A DNA stretch of 64,000 nt from Candidatus Obscuribacterales bacterium (GCA_019637435.1 JAHBVO010000001.1:2356001-2420000); one strand, 5' to 3'. Shown: positions 18,401 to 25,986, counted from the first letter of the stretch. Numbers and translations: made by a program. Notes: generated by a model not told the origin, from the letters alone.

Positions 18401-19631
18401 TTGCGTCCTTCTTGCTCAGAAGGACTTGCGCCTTGTTCGATAGTGCAAGGCTACTTGTCGGCTTCAGATTCAAAGCCTTATCAAATTCTTCAATAGCACG
18501 TTCCAAGTCGTCACTTTGGAAGTAACATACTCCGATGTTGATCGCTAATCGGAAGAATGTATCATCGGAGGCTGTCTCCTTTTCAGCTTCTTCGCGTACC
18601 TCTATTAATTTCGAGAGCGCAAATGACGGTTTCCCTTCTTCGATAAGTCCTTTCAGCGTATCAATCTGTGCGCCAAATTTGACATCGGGAGTGGCACCAC
18701 CCGGCAGTCTTCCGTTAACAAACTGTTCAATCAGTTTAGTTTGTCCGAAGAGCATTTCTTTGATATCGGCTAATTCAGACGTACTACCAGCTTGTTGCGA
18801 TTGGGGCATCTTGCCTTTGCTGACAACTTGATCGAACAAAGTGCGAAGCATTCCAGGTGTAATTCGCTTTCCATCCAAGACTGCCTGGTCGTAGGCTTTT
18901 TGTGGGTCAGGGAGATAATTCAATCGAGCGATCTGAGTTTCATCAATTGCTCTAATACTGGCTTTGTGCAGAATCTGTAATAGTCCGTCCGCTAGCCGTT
19001 TTAAAACGGGTATTCCGTGCGCATCCATATCTGGAAGACTTCCGATGTGGCTGGCTAATCGTAATTCGGCGTGTTCAAGCGCGGCCTCTAGTTTCAACGT
19101 CAGCTTTGCAAATACTTGGCGTGCTTCTACTTCGTCCCCAGCATTTTTGTAATAGAGTTCGTACCATTTTTTCAATGCGGGAGCATCTGAAAAATCTGTG
19201 ACTGTGGACACTTTTGCCTCAGCTATGAGTGTATCGATGTCTTGCCAAAGCCGATCTTTCTGCCCCTTTTCGAAAGTTGCGTTTGTCGCCAAACAGTATC
19301 CAGAAAACATACCCGGAAACTTCTTTTCTGTTTTTATAAACCGTCCTATGGCGTGGGTTATCTCAGCATCGTCAGCACGGAAAGCACCTGCTTTTTTCGT
19401 TTTGACTTGTATCCCTAAATACGTTCCATCAAGCTTTTTGACAAGGATATCTTCATGTAATTCACAGAAAATGCAGTCGAGACCGAGCGCGTCGTCTAGC
19501 AACAAAAGTGCTTCATGCGCCGCGCAGATAGTCTGATACGTATATCGCTGCAGAGTTTCATCGCCGTCTCCGGGCGACAAGACGTTTTCGGGAGCAGGAG
19601 TTGTTTCGGATGTATTCTCAGATTGGGACAT
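15441..19631 (-). CDS. DUF4297 nuclease - TPR - GreA/B-C-like - PIN defence protein
   Basis: 1396 residues from the ATG at 19631, 43 nt after the upstream gene; a longer frame to 19790 would overlap that gene and is unlikely. Residues about 25-230 match DUF4297 (Cap4-type nuclease): 'YQTICAAHEALLLL', Glu60-Asp61 and Gln75-Val-Lys77 form the E/D...QxK catalytic pattern. Residues about 330-910 are many TPRs. Residues 922-993 ('VTVGSCVKLK', 'DSLAQLLLDKKVGEQ') resemble the GreA/GreB C-terminal domain. Residues about 1097-1290 are a PIN-like RNase with Asp1104, Asp1136-Glu1137 and Asp1234-Asp1235. A PIN domain joined to TPR-GreAB-C is known from bacterial conflict systems; the added DUF4297 gives two nucleases in one chain. 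Probable effector of the island, cytoplasmic. Confidence 0.8.
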   Translation of the reverse strand: MSQSENTSETTPAPENVLSPGDGDETLQRYTYQTICAAHEALLLLDDALGLDCIFCELHEDILVKKLDGTYLGIQVKTKKAGAFRADDAEITHAIGRFIKTEKKFPGMFSGYCLATNATFEKGQKDRLWQDIDTLIAEAKVSTVTDFSDAPALKKWYELYYKNAGDEVEARQVFAKLTLKLEAALEHAELRLASHIGSLPDMDAHGIPVLKRLADGLLQILHKASIRAIDETQIARLNYLPDPQKAYDQAVLDGKRITPGMLRTLFDQVVSKGKMPQSQQAGSTSELADIKEMLFGQTKLIEQFVNGRLPGGATPDVKFGAQIDTLKGLIEEGKPSFALSKLIEVREEAEKETASDDTFFRLAINIGVCYFQSDDLERAIEEFDKALNLKPTSSLALSNKAQVLLSKKDANAARKVAEEAVRSERTEISCAAYLGALSDLRDFPAFDKFVEENPQVQKWPACLSVIAESALRAGKYEEGYNTLSAAIKLESSNPQLRTQIAQAIHLQLDKELRSLSDAHLRPAHIDRLREILTHLGEAIKVVSKFDNPKPYLRALCNRAFVKTLLDDETGALFDMETALQIEGTNADALRTKGMILFKQKKWTDAISSLVSAQSAGAAKTELALASCYLAQKQYRKAKEAILPALDNASTDVRELVMLDILANAHRALEEYEEVQGIVLEMKSRWETSADASYMIARQLEQDGKVSESIEFLEAEIEKYVDQNAKDLLRYRLGEIYYYSSEFAKAAETFDLITNTSLLSASRELRITTYANIGRYDHAQRMANELRANGPVIPIITDIEATIAGFVGDFDLASKLHEELYEAEPSNIKHLLRAIQLKARAHQFDKAKLELDKLSPDTISGDGEVFREIAAIYSYLGDPNKCLEYAYRALKKSPSDANIQTFFISSFLRVSPDNRKLKTPEQVTVGSCVKLKREPDGSELQFVMLSADQKITDQNELTEKDSLAQLLLDKKVGEQITLKAGTPEQFSYTVAELKTEYVAAFQRILIEFPTRFPESKAIEAVNVEQEARLMAAVDERHKFGTKLIAAYESGQVTVAKVAEHLGQSRASVVLGLLDSGTKIMASDGSNESQAAEIDAIKDTEWLVLDLTALIGAARLGLQDSIAYGFKGKILVPTAVLDELLLIRHDDEFGSREGMYVGKAGEAYRITEFSDEGAKQRQELISQIRNFIDSHATLAHSYFGLEDGREKVERVRNALGWSTYAAAQIAREKNALMYCDDLLSRRCAEATWSVRTIWTRTVLQRLLQDAILSEDEFREAIYKMALFNYWFLPLSAEDLFFALKTNDFSINKNVVAVFEKLQDADVDAGTLVVVLSELLKQVWLQVPVEEKRLWILDLCVKVLTLKHPKAIINLLMAELEQKLWLMPLALNSIKQNIVLISR

Positions 19632-19674
19632 AAGCAAAAAGGAGCACCTATCTGTCGGAAACTCAGGGAGCGTA

Positions 19675-20325
19675 TTAGGCTTCTGCACCTCGGTATAGAG
19701 AAAGGTTATAGCGATTGATCGCCCAACGAACTCCGTCCACGTACCGGTGCAAACGCACCGGATTATCAGCAAGACTTTCGCGCTCTCCACGCGACACTTC
19801 CAGCTGAACTCCTTTATTTGCCGTCTTATTCACGAAGTTTTTGTCGCTCATCCCGGCCAATCGACCACTTCCCAACCGTACCGAGAATCCGTGTGCACTC
19901 AGGCTATCCCAAATCAAGTCGCGCAGAATATCATTCTTTCCGCCAATATGCGTCACTCGCTCGGGGAAATCATTGTTGTTCGCAGCACCATGAACCGACA
20001 GTGTAACCCCACTATTCGCTTGGAGCCGCTCTAAATCAGGGTGTACAAAACTTTCTGAACTTACGTGCAGCCAGTTCTTGGTCTCAGTGTTTCTACGTAG
20101 ACCTTCAAAAACGAACAAGCTGTAATCGTCTCTGGCAACTTTCGCCGCAATCAATTCCGTGAAAGGTTCAATCGTTTTTGCGTGAGGTGCAACAACCACT
20201 AGCCATGTGCCTCTTTCGACAAAAGATAAATCCCAGTCTCGATGCCGTTCTTCGTGGCGCATCAATTCATCCAATGATTGGTAGTCTCTTACCGTAGCTG
20301 CGGTTGCTTGTGATTCAGTCGGCAT
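19675..20325 (-). CDS. Poly-gamma-glutamate hydrolase-like zinc enzyme in defence operon
   Basis: 216 residues. It matches the PGA hydrolase family (DUF867, phage PghP type): 'VVVAPHAKTIEPFT' with His48 and Glu53, His87 in LHVSS, His112 in SVHGA, 'THIGGKND', and the catalytic-type Glu176 in GVQLEVSRG. All expected metal and catalytic residues appear present. Family members are zinc carboxypeptidase-fold enzymes that cleave gamma-glutamyl amide bonds. Its start overlaps the preceding gene's stop by 1 nt, so it is co-translated with the QueC-containing operon. No signal peptide. In this setting a cytoplasmic amide or isopeptide substrate is more likely than capsule; this is inference. Confidence 0.8.
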   Translation of the reverse strand: MPTESQATAATVRDYQSLDELMRHEERHRDWDLSFVERGTWLVVVAPHAKTIEPFTELIAAKVARDDYSLFVFEGLRRNTETKNWLHVSSESFVHPDLERLQANSGVTLSVHGAANNNDFPERVTHIGGKNDILRDLIWDSLSAHGFSVRLGSGRLAGMSDKNFVNKTANKGVQLEVSRGERESLADNPVRLHRYVDGVRWAINRYNLSLYRGAEA

Positions 20326-20942
20326 TACTTCACCCCCATTCGTAAAAGCGTATCCAAAGATGCATTCAGTTTGTTGAGTGCTTTATCGAGTTCCTCCTGG
20401 TTGAACCGGAATTGGGAATACTTGCCGCTATCAAAGTCGTACACTCCAACTGTCAGTTCATCAGGATCCACGTGCATGTTTTTCTGATAAGCCGCTGTAA
20501 CAATTGGTAGCCGCCAATCCGAGTCCCAGTCTTCGGCTTTCGTCGCTAGAAACCACAATCCATATCCGCTCTCCAGCATGTCGAATCTAGCTAGTTGTCC
20601 GCTCACGGTATAGATTGGCCTTAAACTTTGCTTGATTGGCACTTCAATTTGATCACGCACCTTCACGACTGTGGAATTTAGGTCCTGAGTATTTTTGATG
20701 TATGTTCGAAATTGTTCTAGGTAGACATCATTACCTTTGGGGGTTTTGAAGTTATTCAGCATGCTGTCTTCTAGGTATTTTTCAGCATCTTCAAAAGAAA
20801 TGCCGCGATGAAATTTGTCAATTGCAAAACGCAAGTAGTTGTATCGGGTTTTGCCAAAGCCCGGCTTCTCTTGCGATATTCGAGCAGCAAAAGCGGCCGG
20901 GTCTTTGCATAATTCTGTGAGCTGTCTAAGGGAGATTCGCAT
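20325..20942 (-). CDS. Unknown protein of the defence operon
   Basis: 205 residues, starting MRISLRQLTELCKDPAAFAARI. The first half is helical and charged; the second half is predicted alpha/beta, with 'LPIVTAAYQKNMHVDPDELTV' then GVYDFDSGKY. I do not recognise the family. A nuclease-like or adaptor role is possible, but no complete catalytic triad is evident. It overlaps both neighbours by a single nucleotide, indicating fixed stoichiometry with the QueC-like and PGA-hydrolase-like products. Confidence 0.7.
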   Translation of the reverse strand: MRISLRQLTELCKDPAAFAARISQEKPGFGKTRYNYLRFAIDKFHRGISFEDAEKYLEDSMLNNFKTPKGNDVYLEQFRTYIKNTQDLNSTVVKVRDQIEVPIKQSLRPIYTVSGQLARFDMLESGYGLWFLATKAEDWDSDWRLPIVTAAYQKNMHVDPDELTVGVYDFDSGKYSQFRFNQEELDKALNKLNASLDTLLRMGVK

Positions 20943-22309
20943 TATGTGCCACCAGTCTTGGGTTTCTTCGGAGTCGTCTTTGGAGCTTGTTTGGCCGGCA
21001 GTGCGGTTTTTGTCAGCACTTTTGCGGCCGCCGGATACTTTTGCAAAATGGCATTCGCTTCTGTGGCAAATCGTCTGTACATGCCAACCGCCTTATCAAA
21101 GTCAATATGTGGGCTAACAAGGTCCGCGTAGGAGTCAAGTATTTGCGCATCTGATTCGTGTGTGAATCGGTACGCGAATTCGGCAAGGTCCACCAAATTG
21201 CGCTTTCCATCGTCGTCAGCTCTCAGTTTGGAAACGTCCTCCCGGAGCAGATCTCTGGCGAATTCCGGTAACTCCAATCCGTTTGCTTCAAGCGAAATTC
21301 TCCTGACCAAGCAAGGAACGCACTGTCCACAGTGGCGAATTTTGGCATCAGTCACTCTCACTCCGCGCCAGCAACTACTGGAAAGCGGAATGCCATCGGC
21401 ATGGTTGGCAACCAATCCTTTAACGACCTCTGCTTTTGTTGCATACAGGTAAGGATTGGTAATCGTGAACTTAAATTGCATAAGTTCCGAAAAGTATTTT
21501 TCGCTGAGGCTGATGAAATTCGGATGTGCAGTATGTGTCGAGAACCCGCCAATCCGCGCTGCCGTTAGCGGAAGGTGAATGGCCATTTGCCCGTTTTCTG
21601 CAAGCGCGACGATTTCGCTGAATCCCGATCGTCGGCTTGCAATTGCTCCCAGGGCAAGAAACAGAAATGACCTAGCGCGCTGAGTTTCTTCTCGATTGTC
21701 GTCTGTTGGGAACGAAAACTTGTCAGTGTTTTGCAGCCGTGTTTTCAACCGGACTCGGTTTAAGCTGCCGTACTTCTTCGTCAAGTACTCGAAGAGCGAA
21801 TCCTGACTCTCGCGGGTCACGCGATTTGCCGTGAGGTGGCTGGCCAATAAGAGCTTTTCCGGACCAGGATTGTTCAAGAAATCAGCCGCTCCAGCGAACG
21901 AATCAAGACCTCCGGAAAACAGCAACGTACGGCCGGACTTCTCTGGCCATTTAGCCTTACCCTCGGGTTCTCCTTGCGCCTGCACGAAAGTGAGCTTCCA
22001 TGAGTCGTGTGTTAGCGTCCAAAGGATATAAATCAGGGATGGCTTCAGTCTTTCAAAACCCTGGTAATTGACCACCGGCACCGTTAAGTCAATGGCACGC
22101 ACAAAATTCTCTCGTTCCTCGCGTGCGAACCCCAAGTCACAAGAGAAAACTGACACGGCCAGTGTGAGCAAGTCTTGTTCCAATGACGTTAGAGAACCGA
22201 ACTGGTCCACAATCTCATCAACGTCGAAGCGCATATTGGCGCCTGGACTCAAAACTAGATCAGCTTTTGTTCCTAACGATGTGTCGTTACTTACGATGGC
22301 AGATTTCAT
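20942..22309 (-). CDS. QueC-like PP-loop ATPase (QatC/Cap9-like)
   Basis: 455 residues, about twice the length of housekeeping QueC. Residues 1-125 are an extra N-terminal domain. The PP-loop SGGLDS is at 132-137. A QueC-type zinc site is formed by Cys313, Cys327, Cys330 and Cys333 ('HCGQCVPC'). The segment 'STHTAHP' (about 257-263) lies between. QueC makes 7-cyano-7-deazaguanine from carboxy-deazaguanine using ATP; longer homologues occur in Qat (QatC) and type IV CBASS (Cap9) defence. No other queuosine gene (queD, queE, queF) is near, favouring defence. The start overlaps the Met-Gly protein gene by 4 nt. Confidence 0.85.
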   Translation of the reverse strand: MKSAIVSNDTSLGTKADLVLSPGANMRFDVDEIVDQFGSLTSLEQDLLTLAVSVFSCDLGFAREERENFVRAIDLTVPVVNYQGFERLKPSLIYILWTLTHDSWKLTFVQAQGEPEGKAKWPEKSGRTLLFSGGLDSFAGAADFLNNPGPEKLLLASHLTANRVTRESQDSLFEYLTKKYGSLNRVRLKTRLQNTDKFSFPTDDNREETQRARSFLFLALGAIASRRSGFSEIVALAENGQMAIHLPLTAARIGGFSTHTAHPNFISLSEKYFSELMQFKFTITNPYLYATKAEVVKGLVANHADGIPLSSSCWRGVRVTDAKIRHCGQCVPCLVRRISLEANGLELPEFARDLLREDVSKLRADDDGKRNLVDLAEFAYRFTHESDAQILDSYADLVSPHIDFDKAVGMYRRFATEANAILQKYPAAAKVLTKTALPAKQAPKTTPKKPKTGGT

Positions 22310-22875
22310 TTCTTCGACTTGCCTCGCAGGTCATCGACAATACCAGCAACATATTCGCTCCATGACGCTTTCTTTAGTTGTTCAGATGACTTTCGTACCG
22401 ATACCGTAGTTGATTCCATTGCCTTTTGTTTAAACTCGACCATTTCCGAAACATTCTGATTGCGGAAGTTTTGTCCTACAAATCCACTGATGTCTCTCGA
22501 TACAAAATAACTTGAAGCTTCTGCGAATAACTTTTCACGGAATAGGGTTTGTCGACTCTCCACCGGAGCTTGCGCGGTTTTGATCGCGGCGAGCCTAGCT
22601 ACTTCGCATGCAAAATTTGCGCTGCCGGAAGAAGCGATCTCCATTTCAACCCGCATAGCGATCTCTGTTGGAGAGCCGCTAGTGGACGCTATTTGCTCAA
22701 TTCGCGCTACTATCGGTGAGGCTAGCTGTGTTGCAAGGTTCGTTGCCTCGCCTGTTGCGGCACGCCAAATCTCGGTGACCGCCCTTTCCACGCCGATAGA
22801 CTCGGTCGTATAGACTGTTTGAACAATGTTCCACCCACGAGTTCGGGGAGACATTTGGCTAACTGATGTTCCCAT
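22306..22875 (-). CDS. Met-Gly-Thr-Ser N-terminus protein, QatB-like
   Basis: 189 residues beginning MGTSVSQMSPRTRG. Methionine removal would expose an N-terminal glycine. The rest is helical, Ala/Ser/Glu-rich and ends in a basic tail (LRGKSKK). Sequence similarity to known QatB is only suspected from memory: QatB proteins also begin Met-Gly-Thr-Ser-like and precede qatC. The gene overlaps the PD-(D/E)XK gene by 17 nt and the QueC-like gene by 4 nt. Likely role: partner and possible covalent substrate of the QueC-like enzyme. No catalytic motif is seen. Confidence 0.7.
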   Translation of the reverse strand: MGTSVSQMSPRTRGWNIVQTVYTTESIGVERAVTEIWRAATGEATNLATQLASPIVARIEQIASTSGSPTEIAMRVEMEIASSGSANFACEVARLAAIKTAQAPVESRQTLFREKLFAEASSYFVSRDISGFVGQNFRNQNVSEMVEFKQKAMESTTVSVRKSSEQLKKASWSEYVAGIVDDLRGKSKK

Positions 22876-23803
22876 CTGTCTTAACCTCCGTTGATGGAAT
22901 TACCTTGTCTTTCTTGCGCTCTTCCAGATTCTTGCGCACCGCGTCCGCAGTAACGATTACAGAAGATAGGATTTTCTTCCAATCGACTGAGCGTCTGTAT
23001 GTTGGTTGAGCGCTAAATATCTCCACAATCGCTCGCATCTCATCGCTTGTTAGACATGCCAATGGAACTTGGCATTCGGCATACAATTCCTGAGAACGGT
23101 CAGGCAAGGTTTTAGGACTTTCGAAGAACCCGGACACGACAAGAAATGAATGGACTCGTGGAGCGTAAGCAGAATATCGCTCATGGAATGATCTGACGTA
23201 GTCGCTAAACTGGCGGATCGAGTCCCGGCCAAATGCATAGCCACCCTTCGCTGCCTTGCAATCGTATAGAAACACTAACGAGTTCGAAGCAATCAAACCG
23301 TCGGGAACGACCTCAAACTTTCGCTCTTGTCCGTATCTAACTACGCGCTCTTGTAGAAGAAATTCAAGCCCTTGCTGCACGTAAATCTCAAAAAGATCAT
23401 CAGCTTCTCCCTGAAGCCCACTCGGAAGCGAGTTTCGCCCCAGGATTGTCATATGTTCTCCGTAGTCTGGCTCAAGCGGCAAAAACGATTGGATGGTGCC
23501 TCCCAGCTTTCCAAAGAGTTTAGACTCCGTCATGCAAATCACATCATGATTATTGCCATCAATCTCACCGATAACTACAAGCGGAATACCCTTCCCGTCT
23601 GCTATGGACTTCAGCCCCAGAACTTCTGCTTCTGCTAGTTTCCGTTCGCAGTGCGCAAACATGTATGGCGACTTATGTCCAAACTCGTCATAGCGATCCA
23701 TTTCAAGCAACATGTACGATGGTTTTCGAACACCAGAGACCAGCTGGAATCTAGAACCCATCAAGGTGCGTATCACATGGTTTGACTGCGGCTTTGTGTC
23801 CAT
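22859..23803 (-). CDS. PD-(D/E)XK nuclease-like protein, first gene of defence operon
   Basis: 314 residues. The core 'FEVVPDGLI' (Pro167-Asp168) followed 12 residues later by Asp181-Cys-Lys183 fits the PD...(D/E)xK catalytic pattern. 'GRDSIRQFSDYVRSF' after it resembles the conserved helix of restriction-endonuclease folds, and Glu147 is a possible extra metal ligand. The N-terminal ~130 residues are a separate alpha/beta region. It starts 2 nt from the end of the truncated ABC-transporter frame, so it is the first gene inside the junction. Transcription must come from within or beyond the remnant. Likely a DNA-cutting component. Confidence 0.75.
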   Translation of the reverse strand: MDTKPQSNHVIRTLMGSRFQLVSGVRKPSYMLLEMDRYDEFGHKSPYMFAHCERKLAEAEVLGLKSIADGKGIPLVVIGEIDGNNHDVICMTESKLFGKLGGTIQSFLPLEPDYGEHMTILGRNSLPSGLQGEADDLFEIYVQQGLEFLLQERVVRYGQERKFEVVPDGLIASNSLVFLYDCKAAKGGYAFGRDSIRQFSDYVRSFHERYSAYAPRVHSFLVVSGFFESPKTLPDRSQELYAECQVPLACLTSDEMRAIVEIFSAQPTYRRSVDWKKILSSVIVTADAVRKNLEERKKDKVIPSTEVKTDGNIS

Positions 23804-23805
23804 CG

Positions 23806-24336
23806 TCAGAATATTTCCTCGAGTTCTTCATCGAAGTGTTTCTGCGAGAAGTAGCGATGACGTTCTATCAAATAGTCGGACAGACCGAACAGTTTGATTT
23901 CCTTGGCGCAGTCCTTGTCTCCCATAATCCAGCTGATGTAGTGACGAAGTCTGGACTCGCCTGCTTTATTCGACCAGGTTTGCCAACGTTGGTTCGAATA
24001 GTGAGCGGCAGATACCATTTGCGGGGCTGTGGTTAGCAACACCACGATTGGTGCCAGCCAGTGAAGTGTCCAGAGTACCGCGATGTAACTAAGAAGAGTT
24101 ATCGAAGACTGCGCGAGTGACATGAACATCCAGAGCAGATTCCAGGCGCTCATAGATGAGCCGCGCAAGGCACGCTCAAGTTGATCCAGGTTTTTAGAGT
24201 TCTCGAAAAATGCCAAATCAAGTTCTGCGCACTTTCGCATGATTTTCGATTGGACGTACAACTCGAACTTCCCTCGTGCGGAGGTGAAAAAGAAATCGCG
24301 AAATCCGCCGATTGCCCGACCTCCGAAAATTCCCTT
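23806..24336 (-). pseudogene. ABC exporter membrane-domain remnant, truncated at both ends
   Basis: The frame is open from a TAA at 24337-24339 down to a TGA at 23806-23808. It reads as the transmembrane domain of an ABC exporter: 'ELDLAFFENSKNLDQLERA', then two hydrophobic helices ('SITLLSYIAVLWTLHWLAPI'), and 'DCAKEIKLFGLSDYLIERH', the usual coupling-region motif 'KEvrlFgl..yl..r'. The first membrane helix and the whole ATP-binding domain are missing. The break falls exactly at the start of the island. A TTG at 24261 with AGGGAAG upstream could still give a 151-residue peptide. Most likely decayed. Confidence 0.75.
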
Positions 24337-24353
24337 TTAGCTCTCACTATCAA

Positions 24354-24367
24354 ACCACAATTGTGGT
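24354..24367. promoter_or_regulatory. 14-bp perfect palindrome upstream of TPR gene
   Basis: ACCACAATTGTGGT is a perfect inverted repeat without spacer, 72 nt before the TTG start at 24439 and just outside the right scar of the island. It may be an operator for a dimeric regulator. Confidence 0.4.
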
Positions 24368-24438
24368 AACGAATGCTTAAATCCGCCGCCTTCAGGCGTT
24401 AAACTTTATCTCTGACTACCGGGCAAGGACCTAGACTT

Positions 24439-25986
24439 TTGCAGGCAAGAACTGAATATTTCGTCTTTCGAGCATTCTGTGCATCGTGTGCAGCGATTCT
24501 GCTAGTCGTCAATGCGTCGAGTTTCGAGGCGACGTTCGCGCAAAACGAACTGAGGAGCGCCGACAAAGCCCAGCGCAAACAAAAGAAGCTTGAAAAGAAG
24601 CGCGAGAAAGGCAAAACTGTCTCCGATCACGTTCAAAAAACACCGAAGAATTCGGCGAAGAAACCTGTGGAAGATCTGGCTACCGTGGAAGCGATGATAG
24701 CCAATGGGCAAATCAGACATGGGACCCGAATTTCTCGGAAGATGCTTCGCTTCGAGCCCGGCAGCGCGGAGTGGAACACTTTAATGGCGCGATTTCTATT
24801 GCATTCCGGCAAAGCAGATTCGCGCACCGAATTCGCTTTGAAGGTGGCGTTACGATCAAAACCCGAAGACAGCTCAATCATTTCGCTACTTGCAATGTCT
24901 AAACTGCTAGAGCAAAAGTTCTCCCTTGCTAAGGATCTCGCGAAAGCTGCGTTGAAAATAAATCCTGGCAACGTAACAGCAAAAACAATAGAGTTGGTCG
25001 CTCAGAGTAATATCGATTTCCCTCCCTCCACGAATCTAGCCGGTCCTCTTTTGAAACAGGATGACGATGATGCAGTGGTCGAGCCTGAGACTACAAAGAC
25101 CAAACCGGTGGCCGCAGTACAGCTCTCGAAAACTGTTTCGGAAGTGTCAAAAGACTCAGACAGTTTGATAAAAATAGTGGAAACGGCCGGCACCGCCCAT
25201 GATGCTTATCTGGTTGCGGCTGCGCATTTTCGAATGCACATGAATAAGGCGCGACTGCTTCAAGTTCTCAACGCCTGGGTCAAGAACAATCCCAAAGCTG
25301 CATACCCGTATTACATGCGAGGGCTGTTCGAGGAAGAATTTAATCGGCTGGATAGAGCCTCAGAGGATTTTCAGAAGGCACTTCAACTGAATCCTTTGTG
25401 TGTTCAGGCGATGAACAGATTCGCATATGTTTTGTTTCGACAGAAAAAATATAAGGAATCTGTCGAGACCTATGACATGGTCGAACAGTTAAACGGCATG
25501 TATCCCGCCAGCTTTGGCCATCGCGCGGATGCTTTGCTTGCAATGAACGATTATGAAAATGCGGCGTTAGATTATGGGCGAGCTGTAAGAGCCTATATCG
25601 GAGAGCGAGAAGCTTCCAAACAAATCGCGGCGGCTAAGGAAATGAGCAAAATGCGCCAGGGAAATGTGAGGCTTCTTTGGGCGCGAAAAGTGGAAACTTT
25701 GAACAAAGCGAAAAAGTATCAGCGTGCGGTCGACGAGGCTCGAGTCTTGCTCATGTTTTCGCCCGGTTACACGAGAGCGATGGATGCTCGTCAAAAGGCA
25801 TACCAGGCGCTTGGACAGTATGAACTGGCGCTGAAGGATTTAAACGGAATGATCTCGCTCAGCCCTCGGGTGGCGCCCTGGTACAAAGATCGAATGGAAG
25901 TTTTTACTAAACTTGGTCGAACAAAAGAAGCCGCAGCCGACAAGAAACGATGGGAAAACGTCTTACAGAAAGGCGTTCCAGAGTAA
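24439..25986 (+). CDS. Exported TPR-repeat protein
   Basis: 515 residues. TTG start with AAGGA 9 nt upstream. The N-terminus is a signal peptide (core 'AFCASCAAILLVVNASS', ending near TFAQ). A Lys/Arg-rich stretch (about 35-70) follows. At least seven TPRs occur in two groups (about 80-200 and 255-490), for example 'YPYYMRGLFEEEFNRLDRA', 'AMNRFAYVLFRQKKYKESV' and 'GHRADALLAMNDYENA'. It is likely periplasmic. The upstream flank was probably rearranged with the island, so its original promoter may be altered. Confidence 0.8.
   Translation: MQARTEYFVFRAFCASCAAILLVVNASSFEATFAQNELRSADKAQRKQKKLEKKREKGKTVSDHVQKTPKNSAKKPVEDLATVEAMIANGQIRHGTRISRKMLRFEPGSAEWNTLMARFLLHSGKADSRTEFALKVALRSKPEDSSIISLLAMSKLLEQKFSLAKDLAKAALKINPGNVTAKTIELVAQSNIDFPPSTNLAGPLLKQDDDDAVVEPETTKTKPVAAVQLSKTVSEVSKDSDSLIKIVETAGTAHDAYLVAAAHFRMHMNKARLLQVLNAWVKNNPKAAYPYYMRGLFEEEFNRLDRASEDFQKALQLNPLCVQAMNRFAYVLFRQKKYKESVETYDMVEQLNGMYPASFGHRADALLAMNDYENAALDYGRAVRAYIGEREASKQIAAAKEMSKMRQGNVRLLWARKVETLNKAKKYQRAVDEARVLLMFSPGYTRAMDARQKAYQALGQYELALKDLNGMISLSPRVAPWYKDRMEVFTKLGRTKEAAADKKRWENVLQKGVPE

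Noticed and set aside
20942..22309. QueC-like gene as part of queuosine synthesis
   Set aside because: Twice the usual length, no queD/queE/queF nearby, and coupled to nuclease-type genes.
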